From positions 1 through 64,000 of the forward strand of contig NZ_VTEI01000016.1 of the NCBI RefSeq assembly GCF_008180415.1: 64,000 bases of DNA, written 5' to 3'. Each line of letters opens with the position of its first letter. Position 1 is the stretch's first letter. The notes beneath the pieces are model-generated. The model worked only from the letters and a program-made list of their open reading frames with translations, did not search any database and was not told where the DNA came from. This document shows positions 35,849 through 44,523 of this stretch, piece by piece. The translations under genes and the position numbers were made by a program. This DNA is from Rossellomorea vietnamensis. Lineage in GTDB: Bacteria; Bacillota; Bacilli; Bacillales; Bacillaceae_B.

Positions 35849-36180
35849 TTATTTTAGGGTTGATAAAACATAAACACCATGGTAAAGACTAAAAACACCA
35901 TTATAATAGGGTGATTAGCCTGTAAACACTATACTAAAAAGGATAATCCTCATTATAATAGGGTGATTAGCCTGTAAACACTATACTAAAAAGGATAATC
36001 CTCATTATAATAGGGTGATTAGCCTGTAAACACCATGCTAAAAACGATAATCCTCATTATAATAGGGTGATTAGTCTGTAAACACTATACTAAAAAGAAA
36101 AATCCTCATTATAATAGGGTGATTAGCCTGTAAACACTATACTAAAAAGGAAAATCCTCTTTATAGTAGGGTGATTAGCT
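35849..36180 (+). repeat. 52-bp tandem repeat array in the tuf-rpsJ gap
   Basis: The block TTATAATAGGGTGATTAG recurs at 35901, 35953, 36005, 36057, 36109 and 36161, plus a degenerate copy at 35849: an exact 52-bp step. Each unit also holds CTGTAAACACTATACTAAAA and the small palindrome AGGAT-A-ATCCT. Middle units are nearly identical. There is no open reading frame and no clear similarity to the 53-bp family. Confidence 0.95.
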
Positions 36181-36757
36181 TACATCCTTTGTGACAGTAA
36201 AAAAGGCCTTTCACCATTAAAAAAACCCCAGAACAAGAAATTAAACAAAAAAACCCTATTCATCAAACGTAACATACTATACAAACCATTGGGTAACTGA
36301 GATATTCTAGAATACTGGACAATGAACTTTGGCACGTTAAGAATCAGAATAAAGATATATAACTAATGAGACTAAGGTAAGATACTTCAGTCCTTTCTTA
36401 AACACTGAAAATCCCATATGAGTAACCTATCTTATAACCTTCCCCCCTATACCCAGACTAAAAGAAAAACTCCTTCTATTATAAGTAACAGCCATTGAAC
36501 AGGTATCTCTCTAACTTACTCACTACACAAAATGTTCTATAAAAGTCGCAGTTTATTTCCTTCTATATATAAACAACTTAAAAAAACAAAGCACTATAAT
36601 GGAAACTCGCCAACTGATGTCTGTCTATGTTCAGAAGATCGACTCGAAAACCTATTTCTATAGAAATATTTTGTAATCTCGTCTCCCCCTTGCAATCACC
36701 CATATTAATTTGTATAATTGTAAAAGTGCGCTAATAACAAAGATATTCAAGAAAATG
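36181..36757. other. AT-rich spacer with no gene
   Basis: This is about 580 bp of AT-rich DNA between the repeat array and the S10 promoter. I find no supported reading frame, tRNA or terminator. In B. subtilis ybaC lies between tuf and rpsJ; no trace of it is visible here. Confidence 0.6.
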
Positions 36758-36786
36758 TTGCATATCCTTTGGGAATTAGTTATAAT
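36758..36786 (+). promoter_or_regulatory. SigA promoter of the S10 operon
   Basis: TTGCAT (36758-36763), a 17-bp spacer and a consensus TATAAT (36781-36786) drive the long S10-spc-alpha cluster. Confidence 0.85.
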
Positions 36787-36792
36787 AGACAA

Positions 36793-36918
36793 TGTTGGTC
36801 TTTGACTGCGATGAAATGGAAGGTTGCTGACACACCCGGCCGCTTTGCCATGGCGAGTGTGTGGGAAATTTCCATGGAGAATGTCTATCTTAAAGTAGGC
36901 GATAAAGGAGGGAAAATA
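36793..36918 (+). promoter_or_regulatory. S10 operon leader RNA (probable L4-type autoregulatory leader)
   Basis: Downstream of the promoter, ATGGAA / TTCCAT encloses GACACAC / GTGTGT and an inner GGC / GCC helix with the conserved-looking segment CCCGGCCGCTTTGCCATGGC. It resembles the leader before rpsJ in other Bacillus genomes as I recall it. Feedback by L4 on the S10 operon is known in bacteria; its application here is inferred. Confidence 0.6.
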
Positions 36919-37227
36919 ATGGCAAAACAAAAAATTCGTATTCGTTTAAAAGCGTATGATCACAGAATCCTGGATCAATCTGCAGAGAAAATTGTTGAAA
37001 CAGCAAAGCGTTCTGGTGCGGCAGTGTCCGGCCCGATTCCGCTTCCGACTGAGAAATCAATCTACACAATTCTTCGTGCGGTCCATAAGTACAAAGATTC
37101 TCGTGAGCAGTTCGAAATGCGTACGCATAAACGCTTAATCGATATTGTTAACCCAACACCACAAACGGTTGATGCGCTAATGCGTTTAGATCTGCCATCT
37201 GGTGTCGATATTGAAATCAAATTATAA
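36919..37227 (+). CDS. rpsJ: 30S ribosomal protein S10 (NusE)
   Basis: This 102-aa protein of the 30S head is also a transcription antitermination partner of NusB/NusG. It begins MAKQKIRIRLKAYDHRILD and contains GPIPLPTEKSIYTILR and REQFEMRTHKRLIDI. The ATG at 36919 follows AAAGGAGGGAAA; upstream in-frame codons lie in the leader RNA. First gene of the S10 operon. Confidence 0.98.
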   Translation: MAKQKIRIRLKAYDHRILDQSAEKIVETAKRSGAAVSGPIPLPTEKSIYTILRAVHKYKDSREQFEMRTHKRLIDIVNPTPQTVDALMRLDLPSGVDIEIKL

Positions 37228-37261
37228 TTACTATACAAAAACAATTCAGGAGGTGTGACTT

Positions 37262-37891
37262 ATGACCAAAGGAATCTTAGGCAGAAAGATCGGTATGACT
37301 CAAGTTTTTGCTGAAAACGGTGATCTTATCCCGGTAACAGTTATCGAAGCTGCTGGAAACGTTGTTCTTCAAAAGAAGACTTCAGAGGTTGATGGATACG
37401 AAGCTATCCAAATCGGTTTTGAAGACAAACGCGAAAAGCTTTCTAACAAACCGGAAAAAGGACACGTTGCTAAAGCAGAAACTGCTCCTAAGCGCTTCGT
37501 CCGTGAATTCCGCGGAGTAAACTCTTCAGATTATGAAGTAGGTCAAGAAGTCAAAGTAGAAATTTTCGCAGAAGGCGATATCGTAGATGTAACAGGAATT
37601 TCAAAGGGTAAAGGTTTCCAAGGTGCTATCAAGCGTCATAACCAATCCCGCGGACCTATGTCCCATGGTTCCCGCTACCATCGTCGTCCTGGTTCAATGG
37701 GACCTGTTGATCCAAACCGTGTATTCAAAGGTAAATTACTACCTGGACGCATGGGCGGAGAGCAAATCACGATTCAAAACCTTGAAATCGTCAAAGTTGA
37801 TGCTGAACGCAACTTGCTTCTAGTTAAAGGAAATGTTCCTGGACCTAAAAAAGCAATGCTTAAAGTTAAAACTGGCGTAAAAACAAAATAA
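37262..37891 (+). CDS. rplC: 50S ribosomal protein L3
   Basis: This 209-aa protein near the peptidyl-transferase centre has the family signature GFQGAIKRHNQSRGPMSHGS and a central extension carrying RRPGSMG. It starts MTKGILGRKIGMTQVF after AGGAGGTGTG. It lies 34 bp after rpsJ in the conserved operon order. Confidence 0.98.
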   Translation: MTKGILGRKIGMTQVFAENGDLIPVTVIEAAGNVVLQKKTSEVDGYEAIQIGFEDKREKLSNKPEKGHVAKAETAPKRFVREFRGVNSSDYEVGQEVKVEIFAEGDIVDVTGISKGKGFQGAIKRHNQSRGPMSHGSRYHRRPGSMGPVDPNRVFKGKLLPGRMGGEQITIQNLEIVKVDAERNLLLVKGNVPGPKKAMLKVKTGVKTK

Positions 37892-37921
37892 TAGAACTTT
37901 TTTGGAAAGGAGGAAACACGA

Positions 37922-38545
37922 ATGCCGAAAGTAGCATTATTTAACCAAAGCGGATCACAAGTTGGTGATGTTGAACTTAATGATTCAGTATTTGGTATCG
38001 AACCAAACCAAAACGTACTTTATGAAGCTGTTATCATGCAAAGAGCATCTCAGCGTCAAGGTACAAGCAAAGTAAAAGGCCGTTCTGAAGTAAGAGGCGG
38101 TGGACGTAAACCATGGCGTCAAAAAGGTACTGGACGTGCACGTCAGGGATCTATCAGATCTCCACAATGGCGCGGCGGTGGTACTGTATTTGGACCGGTT
38201 CCACGCAGCTACAGCTACAAGCTTCCTAAGAAGGTTCGTCGCTTAGCTATCAAATCTGCTCTATCTTCTAAAGTAGCAGAAGAAAACATCCTAGTATTAG
38301 AATCTCTTGTTTTTGATTCTCCAAAAACAAAAGAATTCGCTGGTGTTTTGAAAAACCTTTCTGTAAACTCTAAAACATTAGTAGTAACAGAAGGAAATGA
38401 AGATTATGTAGCACTATCAGCACGTAACATTCCTGGTGTAACAGTAGTTGCAGCTAACGGAATCAGCGTACTGGACGTTGTTGCTCATGATAAATTGATC
38501 ATCACTAAAGCAGCAGTTGAAAAAGTAGAGGAGGTGCTTGCATAA
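37922..38545 (+). CDS. rplD: 50S ribosomal protein L4
   Basis: This 207-aa protein lines the exit tunnel through its extended loop (VRGGGRKPWRQKGTGRARQG, about 58-77) and is the usual regulator of the S10 operon. AAAGGAGGAAAC precedes ATG. The stop codon overlaps the rplW start (TAATG). Confidence 0.98.
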   Translation: MPKVALFNQSGSQVGDVELNDSVFGIEPNQNVLYEAVIMQRASQRQGTSKVKGRSEVRGGGRKPWRQKGTGRARQGSIRSPQWRGGGTVFGPVPRSYSYKLPKKVRRLAIKSALSSKVAEENILVLESLVFDSPKTKEFAGVLKNLSVNSKTLVVTEGNEDYVALSARNIPGVTVVAANGISVLDVVAHDKLIITKAAVEKVEEVLA

Positions 38546-38829
38546 TGGATGCACGCGATATCATTAAGCGCCCCGTAATTACAGAACTTTCAACTGATCT
38601 AATGGCTGATAAAAAATACACTTTTGAAGTCGACACTAGAGCGAACAAAACTCAAGTGAAAGATGCAGTTGAAGTGATCTTCGGCGTTAAAGTTGCAAAA
38701 GTGAACGTTATGAATTACAAAGGTAAGTTCAAGCGTATGGGACGTCATGCCGGCTATACGAACAAACGTCGTAAGGCGATCGTGACTCTTACAGCTGAAA
38801 GCAAAGAAATCGAATTCTTTGAAGTATAA
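38545..38829 (+). CDS. rplW: 50S ribosomal protein L23
   Basis: This 94-aa protein sits at the tunnel exit, where signal recognition particle and trigger factor dock. Motifs: DIIKRPVITELSTDLM, YTFEVDTRANKTQVKDAVE and the VNVMNYKGKFKRMGRH loop. Start overlaps the rplD stop with GAGGAGG upstream inside rplD. Confidence 0.98.
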   Translation: MDARDIIKRPVITELSTDLMADKKYTFEVDTRANKTQVKDAVEVIFGVKVAKVNVMNYKGKFKRMGRHAGYTNKRRKAIVTLTAESKEIEFFEV

Positions 38830-38858
38830 TCCAATAATTTAGAAGAGGAGGGAAAAAC

Positions 38859-39689
38859 ATGGCGATTAAAAAGTATAAACCAACCTCTAATGGTCGTCGC
38901 GGAATGACTACTTCTGATTTTGCAGAGATCACTACTGACAAACCAGAAAAGTCATTGCTAGCGCCTTTACACAGAAAAGGCGGCCGTAACAACCAAGGTA
39001 AGTTAACAGTTCGTCATCAAGGCGGCGGTCATAAGCGTCAATACCGTATCATCGACTTCAAACGTGATAAAGATGGTATACCAGGACGCGTTGCTACAAT
39101 CGAATATGATCCTAACCGCTCAGCAAACATTGCATTAATCAACTATGTGGACGGAGAAAAGCGTTACATCCTTGCTCCTAAAACACTTCAAGTAGGTATG
39201 GAAGTAATGTCTGGCACAGAAGCAGATATTAAAGTAGGTAATGCATTACCACTTATCAATATCCCTGTAGGTACTGTAGTTCATAACATCGAACTTAAGC
39301 CAGGTAAAGGCGGACAATTGGTTCGTTCTGCTGGTACATCAGCTCAGGTTCTTGGTAAAGAAGGTAAATACGTGCTTGTACGTTTAAATTCAGGTGAGGT
39401 TCGCATGATCCTTTCATCTTGCCGCGCGACTGTAGGTCAAGTAGGTAACGAGCAGCACGAACTAATCAACATCGGTAAAGCAGGTCGTTCTCGCTGGTTA
39501 GGCAAACGCCCAACTGTACGTGGATCTGTAATGAACCCTAACGACCATCCACACGGTGGTGGTGAAGGACGCGCTCCTATCGGACGTAAATCACCAATGT
39601 CTCCATGGGGTAAACCAACTCTTGGATTCAAGACTCGTAAGAAGAAGAGCAAATCTGACAAATTTATTGTGCGCCGTCGCAAAAAATAA
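38859..39689 (+). CDS. rplB: 50S ribosomal protein L2
   Basis: This 276-aa protein is essential for subunit joining and peptidyl-transferase assembly. Conserved RHQGGGHKRQYRIIDFKRDK is near residue 50, and the C-terminal VMNPNDHPHGGGEGRAPIG loop contains the key histidine. AGGAGGGAAAA precedes ATG. Confidence 0.98.
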   Translation: MAIKKYKPTSNGRRGMTTSDFAEITTDKPEKSLLAPLHRKGGRNNQGKLTVRHQGGGHKRQYRIIDFKRDKDGIPGRVATIEYDPNRSANIALINYVDGEKRYILAPKTLQVGMEVMSGTEADIKVGNALPLINIPVGTVVHNIELKPGKGGQLVRSAGTSAQVLGKEGKYVLVRLNSGEVRMILSSCRATVGQVGNEQHELINIGKAGRSRWLGKRPTVRGSVMNPNDHPHGGGEGRAPIGRKSPMSPWGKPTLGFKTRKKKSKSDKFIVRRRKK

Positions 39690-39749
39690 CGGGATTGGAC
39701 TACGGTTCACCTATAGAGCCGTAGAGCAATCACGAAGGGAGGTTCAAAC

Positions 39750-40028
39750 ATGGGTCGTAGCTTAAAAAAGGGACCTTTTGTTGATGATCATTTGATGGTT
39801 AAAATCGAGAAATTGAACGAAGGCGAAAAGAAGCAAGTTGTTAAAACTTGGTCACGCCGTTCAACAATTTTCCCGAATTTCATCGGTCATACAATCGCAG
39901 TTTATGATGGTCGTAAACATGTACCGGTATATGTTACAGAAGATATGGTAGGACACAAGCTTGGTGAATTCGCACCATCTCGTTCTTACAAAGGTCATGG
40001 AAATGATGACAAGAAAACAAGACGCTAA
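39750..40028 (+). CDS. rpsS: 30S ribosomal protein S19
   Basis: This 92-aa 30S head protein begins MGRSLKKGPFVDDHLM and has the conserved TWSRRSTIFPNFIGHTIAVY and KLGEFAPSRSYKGHG segments. AAGGGAGGTTC precedes ATG. Confidence 0.98.
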   Translation: MGRSLKKGPFVDDHLMVKIEKLNEGEKKQVVKTWSRRSTIFPNFIGHTIAVYDGRKHVPVYVTEDMVGHKLGEFAPSRSYKGHGNDDKKTRR

Positions 40029-40047
40029 TTGAGAGGAGGGTATCCTA

Positions 40048-40389
40048 ATGCAAGCTAAAGCTGTCGCTAAAACAGTTCGTATTGCTCCTCGTAAGGTACG
40101 TTTAGTGGTTGATCTAATCCGAGGTAAGCAAGTAGGCGAAGCTGTAGCGATTTTAAATCTTACTCCTAAAGCTGCTTCTCCAGTAGTTGAGAAAGTATTA
40201 AAATCTGCTATCGCTAACGCAGAACATAACTATGACATGGACGTGAACAACTTAGTCATCTCAGATGCCTTTGTTAACGAAGGTCCAACAATGAAACGCT
40301 TCCGCCCTCGTGCGATGGGACGCGCAAGCCAAATCAACAAACGCACAAGCCACATCACAATCGTGGTATCAGAAAAGAAGGAGGGATAA
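40048..40389 (+). CDS. rplV: 50S ribosomal protein L22
   Basis: This 113-aa tunnel-lining protein has the conserved VRIAPRKVRLVVDLIRGK N-terminus and the C-terminal beta-hairpin (FRPRAMGRASQINKRTSHI) that reaches the tunnel constriction. GAGAGGAGGGTAT precedes ATG. Three bases separate it from rpsC. Confidence 0.98.
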   Translation: MQAKAVAKTVRIAPRKVRLVVDLIRGKQVGEAVAILNLTPKAASPVVEKVLKSAIANAEHNYDMDVNNLVISDAFVNEGPTMKRFRPRAMGRASQINKRTSHITIVVSEKKEG

Positions 40390-40392
40390 TTC

Positions 40393-41049
40393 GTGGGTCA
40401 AAAAGTACATCCAGTCGGACTGCGTGTAGGAGTTATTCGTGATTGGGAATCAAAATGGTACGCTGATAAAGATTATGCCAATCTTCTGCACGAAGACCTT
40501 AAAGTACGTGAATATATTGCGAAACGTTTAGTTGACGCTTCTGTTTCTAAAGTAGAAATCGAACGTGCGGCAAACCGCATCAATATCACAATTCATACAG
40601 CAAAACCTGGTATGGTTATCGGTAAAGGTGGTACAGAGGTTGAAGCTTTACGTAAAGCTTTGAACGAGCTTACTTCTAAGCGTGTACACATCAACATCGT
40701 TGAAATCAAGAGAGCTGACCTAGATGCCAAGCTAGTTGCAGAGAATATCGCTCGTCAATTAGAAAACCGTGTATCTTTCCGTCGTGCTCAAAAACAAACT
40801 ATCCAACGTGCAATGCGCGCAGGAGCTAAGGGTATCAAAACTCAAGTATCTGGTCGTCTTGGCGGTGCAGATATCGCTCGTGCTGAACATTACAGCGAAG
40901 GAACAGTTCCACTTCATACACTTCGCGCTGACATTGATTATGCTCATGCTGAAGCTGACACAACTTACGGTAAACTTGGTGTTAAAGTATGGATCTATCG
41001 TGGAGAGGTCCTTCCTGCTAAGAAGAAATCTGAGGAAGGAGGAAAATAA
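40393..41049 (+). CDS. rpsC: 30S ribosomal protein S3
   Basis: This 218-aa protein of the mRNA entry site contains the KH motif VIGKGGTEVEALRKAL (about 75-90) and the C-terminal S3 domain (GRLGGADIARAEHYSEGTVP). GTG start with AGGAGGGAT upstream gives MGQKVHPVGLRVGV. Confidence 0.98.
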   Translation: MGQKVHPVGLRVGVIRDWESKWYADKDYANLLHEDLKVREYIAKRLVDASVSKVEIERAANRINITIHTAKPGMVIGKGGTEVEALRKALNELTSKRVHINIVEIKRADLDAKLVAENIARQLENRVSFRRAQKQTIQRAMRAGAKGIKTQVSGRLGGADIARAEHYSEGTVPLHTLRADIDYAHAEADTTYGKLGVKVWIYRGEVLPAKKKSEEGGK

Positions 41050-41051
41050 TT

Positions 41052-41486
41052 ATGTTATTACCTAAACGCGTTAAGTATCGTCGTGAACATCGTGGTAAAA
41101 TGCGTGGACGCGCAAAAGGCGGCCAAGAGGTTGCATTCGGTGAATATGGCCTTCAAGCTGTAGAAGCTTCTTGGATCACTAACCGACAAATCGAAGCTGC
41201 ACGTATTGCTATGACTCGTTACATGAAACGTGGCGGTAAAGTGTGGATTAAAATTTTCCCTCATAAACCTTACACTGCTAAACCTCTAGAAGTCCGAATG
41301 GGTTCTGGTAAAGGTGCTCCTGAAGGCTGGGTAGCAGTAGTGAAGCCTGGCAAGATCATGTTTGAAATTGCAGGTGTATCTGAAGAGGTAGCTCGTGAGG
41401 CGCTTCGTCTTGCATCACACAAACTTCCTATCAAAACTAAGTTTGTGAAACGTGAAGAAATTGGTGGTGAATCAAATGAAAAGTAA
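41052..41486 (+). CDS. rplP: 50S ribosomal protein L16
   Basis: This 144-aa protein at the A-site region begins MLLPKRVKYRREHRGKMRG. It has the conserved RMGSGKGAPEGWVAVVKPGK segment and overlaps rpmC by 11 bp. It starts 2 bp after the rpsC stop, with GGAGGA in the rpsC end as its ribosome-binding site. Confidence 0.98.
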   Translation: MLLPKRVKYRREHRGKMRGRAKGGQEVAFGEYGLQAVEASWITNRQIEAARIAMTRYMKRGGKVWIKIFPHKPYTAKPLEVRMGSGKGAPEGWVAVVKPGKIMFEIAGVSEEVAREALRLASHKLPIKTKFVKREEIGGESNEK

Positions 41487-41679
41487 TGAAATTCGTGACC
41501 TAACCACTGCCGAAATTGATCAAAAAGTAAAATCTTTAAAAGAAGAACTATTCAACCTTCGCTTCCAGCTTGCGACAGGACAGCTTGAAAACACTGCCCG
41601 TATTCGTGAAGTACGTAAGGCGATCGCTCGTATGAAAACTGTTATCCATGAAAGAGAGATCGGGGTTAACAATCGATAA
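41476..41679 (+). CDS. rpmC: 50S ribosomal protein L29
   Basis: This 67-aa two-helix protein near the tunnel exit begins MKSNEIRDLTTAEI, with the conserved LKEELFNLRFQLATGQLENT. ATG 41476 lies inside the rplP end, with GGTGGTG upstream; it gives the family length. Confidence 0.96.
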   Translation: MKSNEIRDLTTAEIDQKVKSLKEELFNLRFQLATGQLENTARIREVRKAIARMKTVIHEREIGVNNR

Positions 41680-41699
41680 ATTGAGAGGAGGTTTGCAGA

Positions 41700-41963
41700 A
41701 TGAGTGAACGCAATCAACGTAAGGTTTACACTGGACGTGTTGTTTCCGATAAAATGGATAAAACAGTTACAGTTCTAGTTGAAACTTACAAAAAACATTC
41801 ATTGTACGGCAAACGCGTAAAGTACTCTAAAAAGTTCAAGGCTCATGATGAGCAGAACGAAGCTAAAACTGGTGATGTAGTTCGTATTATGGAAACTCGC
41901 CCGCTTTCAGCTACAAAACGTTTCCGCTTACTAGAAGTAGTAGAAAAAGCAGTAATTATTTAA
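41700..41963 (+). CDS. rpsQ: 30S ribosomal protein S17
   Basis: This 87-aa OB-fold primary binder of 16S rRNA has TGRVVSDKMDKTVTVLVETY and the signature GDVVRIMETRPLSATKRFRL. GAGAGGAGG precedes ATG. Confidence 0.98.
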   Translation: MSERNQRKVYTGRVVSDKMDKTVTVLVETYKKHSLYGKRVKYSKKFKAHDEQNEAKTGDVVRIMETRPLSATKRFRLLEVVEKAVII

Positions 41964-42004
41964 TAAAAGTTCGGATATTTATTTTCCGAAGGGAGGTTAC
42001 CTAG

Positions 42005-42373
42005 ATGATTCAACAAGAATCTCGTTTGAAAGTTGCCGACAACTCTGGTGCTCGTGAAGTTTTGACTATTAAAGTACTTGGCGGATCTGGCCGTAAAACA
42101 GCTAATATCGGTGATGTTATCGTATGTACAGTAAAACAAGCAACACCAGGTGGCGTTGTTAAAAAAGGCGACGTAGTTAGAGCTGTTGTTGTTCGTACAA
42201 AGAGCGGTGTCCGCCGTACAGACGGAACTTACATTAAGTTTGATGAAAACGCATGTGTAATTATCCGTGATGATAAAGGACCGCGTGGTACTCGTATCTT
42301 CGGACCAGTAGCACGTGAATTGCGCGAAAATAACTTTATGAAAATTGTATCTTTAGCTCCAGAAGTTCTTTAA
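42005..42373 (+). CDS. rplN: 50S ribosomal protein L14
   Basis: This 122-aa subunit-interface protein begins MIQQESRLKVADNSGAREV. It has the signature AVVVRTKSGVRRTDGTYIKF with the following NACVIIRDDKGPRGTRIFG. GAAGGGAGG precedes ATG. Confidence 0.98.
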   Translation: MIQQESRLKVADNSGAREVLTIKVLGGSGRKTANIGDVIVCTVKQATPGGVVKKGDVVRAVVVRTKSGVRRTDGTYIKFDENACVIIRDDKGPRGTRIFGPVARELRENNFMKIVSLAPEVL

Positions 42374-42408
42374 TAGAACCTATTGTGCGTTAAGAGGAGG
42401 TGCGACTA

Positions 42409-42720
42409 ATGCATGTAAAAAAAGGCGATAAAGTAATGGTAATCACAGGTAAAGATAAAGGTAAAACTGGTGTTGTACTAACATCACTACCTAAAAAAGA
42501 CCGTGTGATCGTAGAAGGAATCAATGTTATCAAAAAACATTCAAAACCTTCTCAAGGGAATCCGCAAGGCGGAATCATCAGCCAAGAGGCACCTGTTCAT
42601 GTATCGAATGTTATGCTGCTTGATCCTAAGACGAATGAACCAACTCGTATTGGATTCAAGAAGGTTGATGGTAAGAATGTACGTGTAGCAAAAAAATCTG
42701 GTGAAGTTCTAGATAAATAG
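42409..42720 (+). CDS. rplX: 50S ribosomal protein L24
   Basis: This 103-aa assembly initiator has an N-terminal KOW motif (KKGDKVMVITGKDKGKTGVV). ATG 42409 with AGAGGAGGTG upstream is chosen over an in-frame GTG-type start at 42400, which lies in the ribosome-binding site. Confidence 0.97.
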   Translation: MHVKKGDKVMVITGKDKGKTGVVLTSLPKKDRVIVEGINVIKKHSKPSQGNPQGGIISQEAPVHVSNVMLLDPKTNEPTRIGFKKVDGKNVRVAKKSGEVLDK

Positions 42721-42745
42721 TTTAAAGAAGAAGGGAGGTACTCAA

Positions 42746-43285
42746 ATGAACCGCCTAAAAGCAAAATTTAATGACGAAATTACTCCAGCTCTAATGAGCA
42801 AATTCAGCTATAAATCAGTAATGCAGGTTCCAAAGATCGACAAAATCGTTATTAACATGGGTGTCGGCGATGCTGTTTCAAATGCAAAGTCAATGGACAC
42901 TGCTGTTGAAGAATTAACACTAATCACTGGTCAAAAACCAGTTGTAACTAAAGCAAAAAAATCTATCGCAGGTTTCCGTCTTCGTGAAGGTATGCCAATC
43001 GGTGCGAAAGTAACTCTTCGCGGCGAACGCATGTATGAGTTCCTAGATAAGCTTATCTCTGTATCTCTACCTCGTGTACGTGACTTCCGCGGTATTTCTA
43101 AAAAAGCATTCGATGGTCGCGGTAACTACACTCTTGGTGTTAAAGAGCAGTTGATTTTCCCAGAGATCGATTATGATAAAGTTTCCAAAGTACGCGGAAT
43201 GGATATCGTTATCGTTACTACAGCAAACTCTGATGAAGAATCACGTGAGTTATTGACACAATTCGGAATGCCATTTCAAAAGTAA
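42746..43285 (+). CDS. rplE: 50S ribosomal protein L5
   Basis: This 179-aa 5S rRNA-binding protein of the central protuberance contains IVINMGVGDAVSNAKSMD, AKKSIAGFRLREGMPIGAKV and the C-terminal DIVIVTTANSDEE. GAAGGGAGGTAC precedes ATG. Confidence 0.98.
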   Translation: MNRLKAKFNDEITPALMSKFSYKSVMQVPKIDKIVINMGVGDAVSNAKSMDTAVEELTLITGQKPVVTKAKKSIAGFRLREGMPIGAKVTLRGERMYEFLDKLISVSLPRVRDFRGISKKAFDGRGNYTLGVKEQLIFPEIDYDKVSKVRGMDIVIVTTANSDEESRELLTQFGMPFQK

Positions 43286-43309
43286 TCTCTAAATAAGGGA
43301 GGCGAAAAT

Positions 43310-43495
43310 GTGGCTAAAAAATCAATGATCGCAAAACAAAAACGTGAACCTAAGCATCCTGTTCAAGGATACACTCGCTGTGAGCGTTGTGGCCGTCCAC
43401 ATTCAGTAATCCGCAAATTCAAACTTTGCCGTATCTGTTTCCGTGAACTTGCTTACAAGGGTCAAATTCCTGGCGTTAAAAAAGCTAGCTGGTAA
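43310..43495 (+). CDS. rpsN: 30S ribosomal protein S14 type Z (zinc-binding)
   Basis: This 61-aa S14 keeps C24, C27, C40 and C43, the zinc ribbon of the short type Z form. GTG start after GGGAGGCG gives MAKKSMIAKQKR; an overlapping ATG two bases earlier is out of frame. Zinc-independent paralogues usually lie elsewhere; none is seen in this window. Confidence 0.97.
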   Translation: MAKKSMIAKQKREPKHPVQGYTRCERCGRPHSVIRKFKLCRICFRELAYKGQIPGVKKASW

Positions 43496-43525
43496 AACCC
43501 TATTTTGGGAAGGAGGTAAATTAAT

Positions 43526-43924
43526 ATGACATTGACAGATCCAATTGCAGATATGCTTACTCGCATCCGTAATGCGAATATGGTACGTCACGAGAAGCTA
43601 GAAATACCTGCTTCTAACATCAAAAAAGAAATCGCAGAAATCCTTAAACGTGAAGGTTTCGTACGCGATGTGGAATTTGTTGAAGATAACAAGCAAGGTG
43701 TTATCCGCATCTTCTTAAAATACGGTTCTAATAACGAACGTGTTATCACTGGATTAAAGCGTATCTCTAAACCAGGTCTACGCGTTTATGCAAAAGCTGA
43801 TGAAGTTCCTAAAGTACTTAACGGTTTGGGAGTAGCTCTTGTTTCAACTTCTCAAGGAGTTCTAACTGATAAAGAAGCTCGTGCTCAGCAAGTCGGTGGA
43901 GAAGTACTAGGATACGTTTGGTAA
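43526..43924 (+). CDS. rpsH: 30S ribosomal protein S8
   Basis: This 132-aa 16S-binding protein begins MTLTDPIADMLTRIRNANMV and ends with the signature VALVSTSQGVLTDKEARAQ and VGGEVLGYVW. In other bacteria S8 represses the spc operon. AAGGAGGTAA precedes ATG. Confidence 0.98.
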   Translation: MTLTDPIADMLTRIRNANMVRHEKLEIPASNIKKEIAEILKREGFVRDVEFVEDNKQGVIRIFLKYGSNNERVITGLKRISKPGLRVYAKADEVPKVLNGLGVALVSTSQGVLTDKEARAQQVGGEVLGYVW

Positions 43925-43954
43925 TATTTTTGAAATGAATGGAGGTGCAACAGT

Positions 43955-44491
43955 ATGTCACGTGTAGGTAAAAAACCTATCGAGGTGCCAGCAGGCGTTA
44001 CAATCACTACTGATGCCAATAACGTAACTGTAAAAGGTCCTAAAGGTGAATTGTCTCGTACATTCAGCCCGGATATTAATATAGAAGTCCAAGAAAACGT
44101 AGTGAACATTTCTCGTCCATCTGAATCAAAAGAACATCGTTCATTACACGGAACGACTCGTGCTTTGATCGCTAATATGGTTGAAGGTGTTTCTAAAGGA
44201 TTCGAAAGAAACCTTGAACTTATCGGTGTAGGTTACCGTGCTCAAAAACAAGGAACTAAGCTTGTATTGAACGTAGGTTACTCTCACCCAGTTGAATTCG
44301 AACCTGAGAATGGTATCGAAATCGAAGTTCCGGCTAACACAAAGATTTCAATCAAAGGTATCGACAAGGAGCGTGTTGGTGCGATTGCTTCCAACATCCG
44401 CGCTGTCCGTCCTCCTGAGCCTTATAAAGGCAAAGGTATCCGTTATGAAGGCGAGTTCGTACGCCGTAAAGAAGGTAAAACAGGTAAATAA
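43955..44491 (+). CDS. rplF: 50S ribosomal protein L6
   Basis: This 178-aa two-domain protein near the factor-binding site has VTVKGPKGELSRTF and the C-terminal signature RPPEPYKGKGIRYEGEFV. AATGGAGGTGC precedes ATG. Confidence 0.98.
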   Translation: MSRVGKKPIEVPAGVTITTDANNVTVKGPKGELSRTFSPDINIEVQENVVNISRPSESKEHRSLHGTTRALIANMVEGVSKGFERNLELIGVGYRAQKQGTKLVLNVGYSHPVEFEPENGIEIEVPANTKISIKGIDKERVGAIASNIRAVRPPEPYKGKGIRYEGEFVRRKEGKTGK

Positions 44492-44523
44492 TGCCGCTTA
44501 GGCAGTAGAAAGGAGTGACCTTA

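Noticed and set aside
35849..36180. CRISPR interpretation of the 52-bp array
   Set aside because: The whole unit is repeated, leaving no unique spacers.
36769..36918. N-terminal extension of rpsJ into the leader
   Set aside because: The extension overlaps the promoter -10 and the leader RNA. The ATG at 36919 has a perfect ribosome-binding site and gives the family length.
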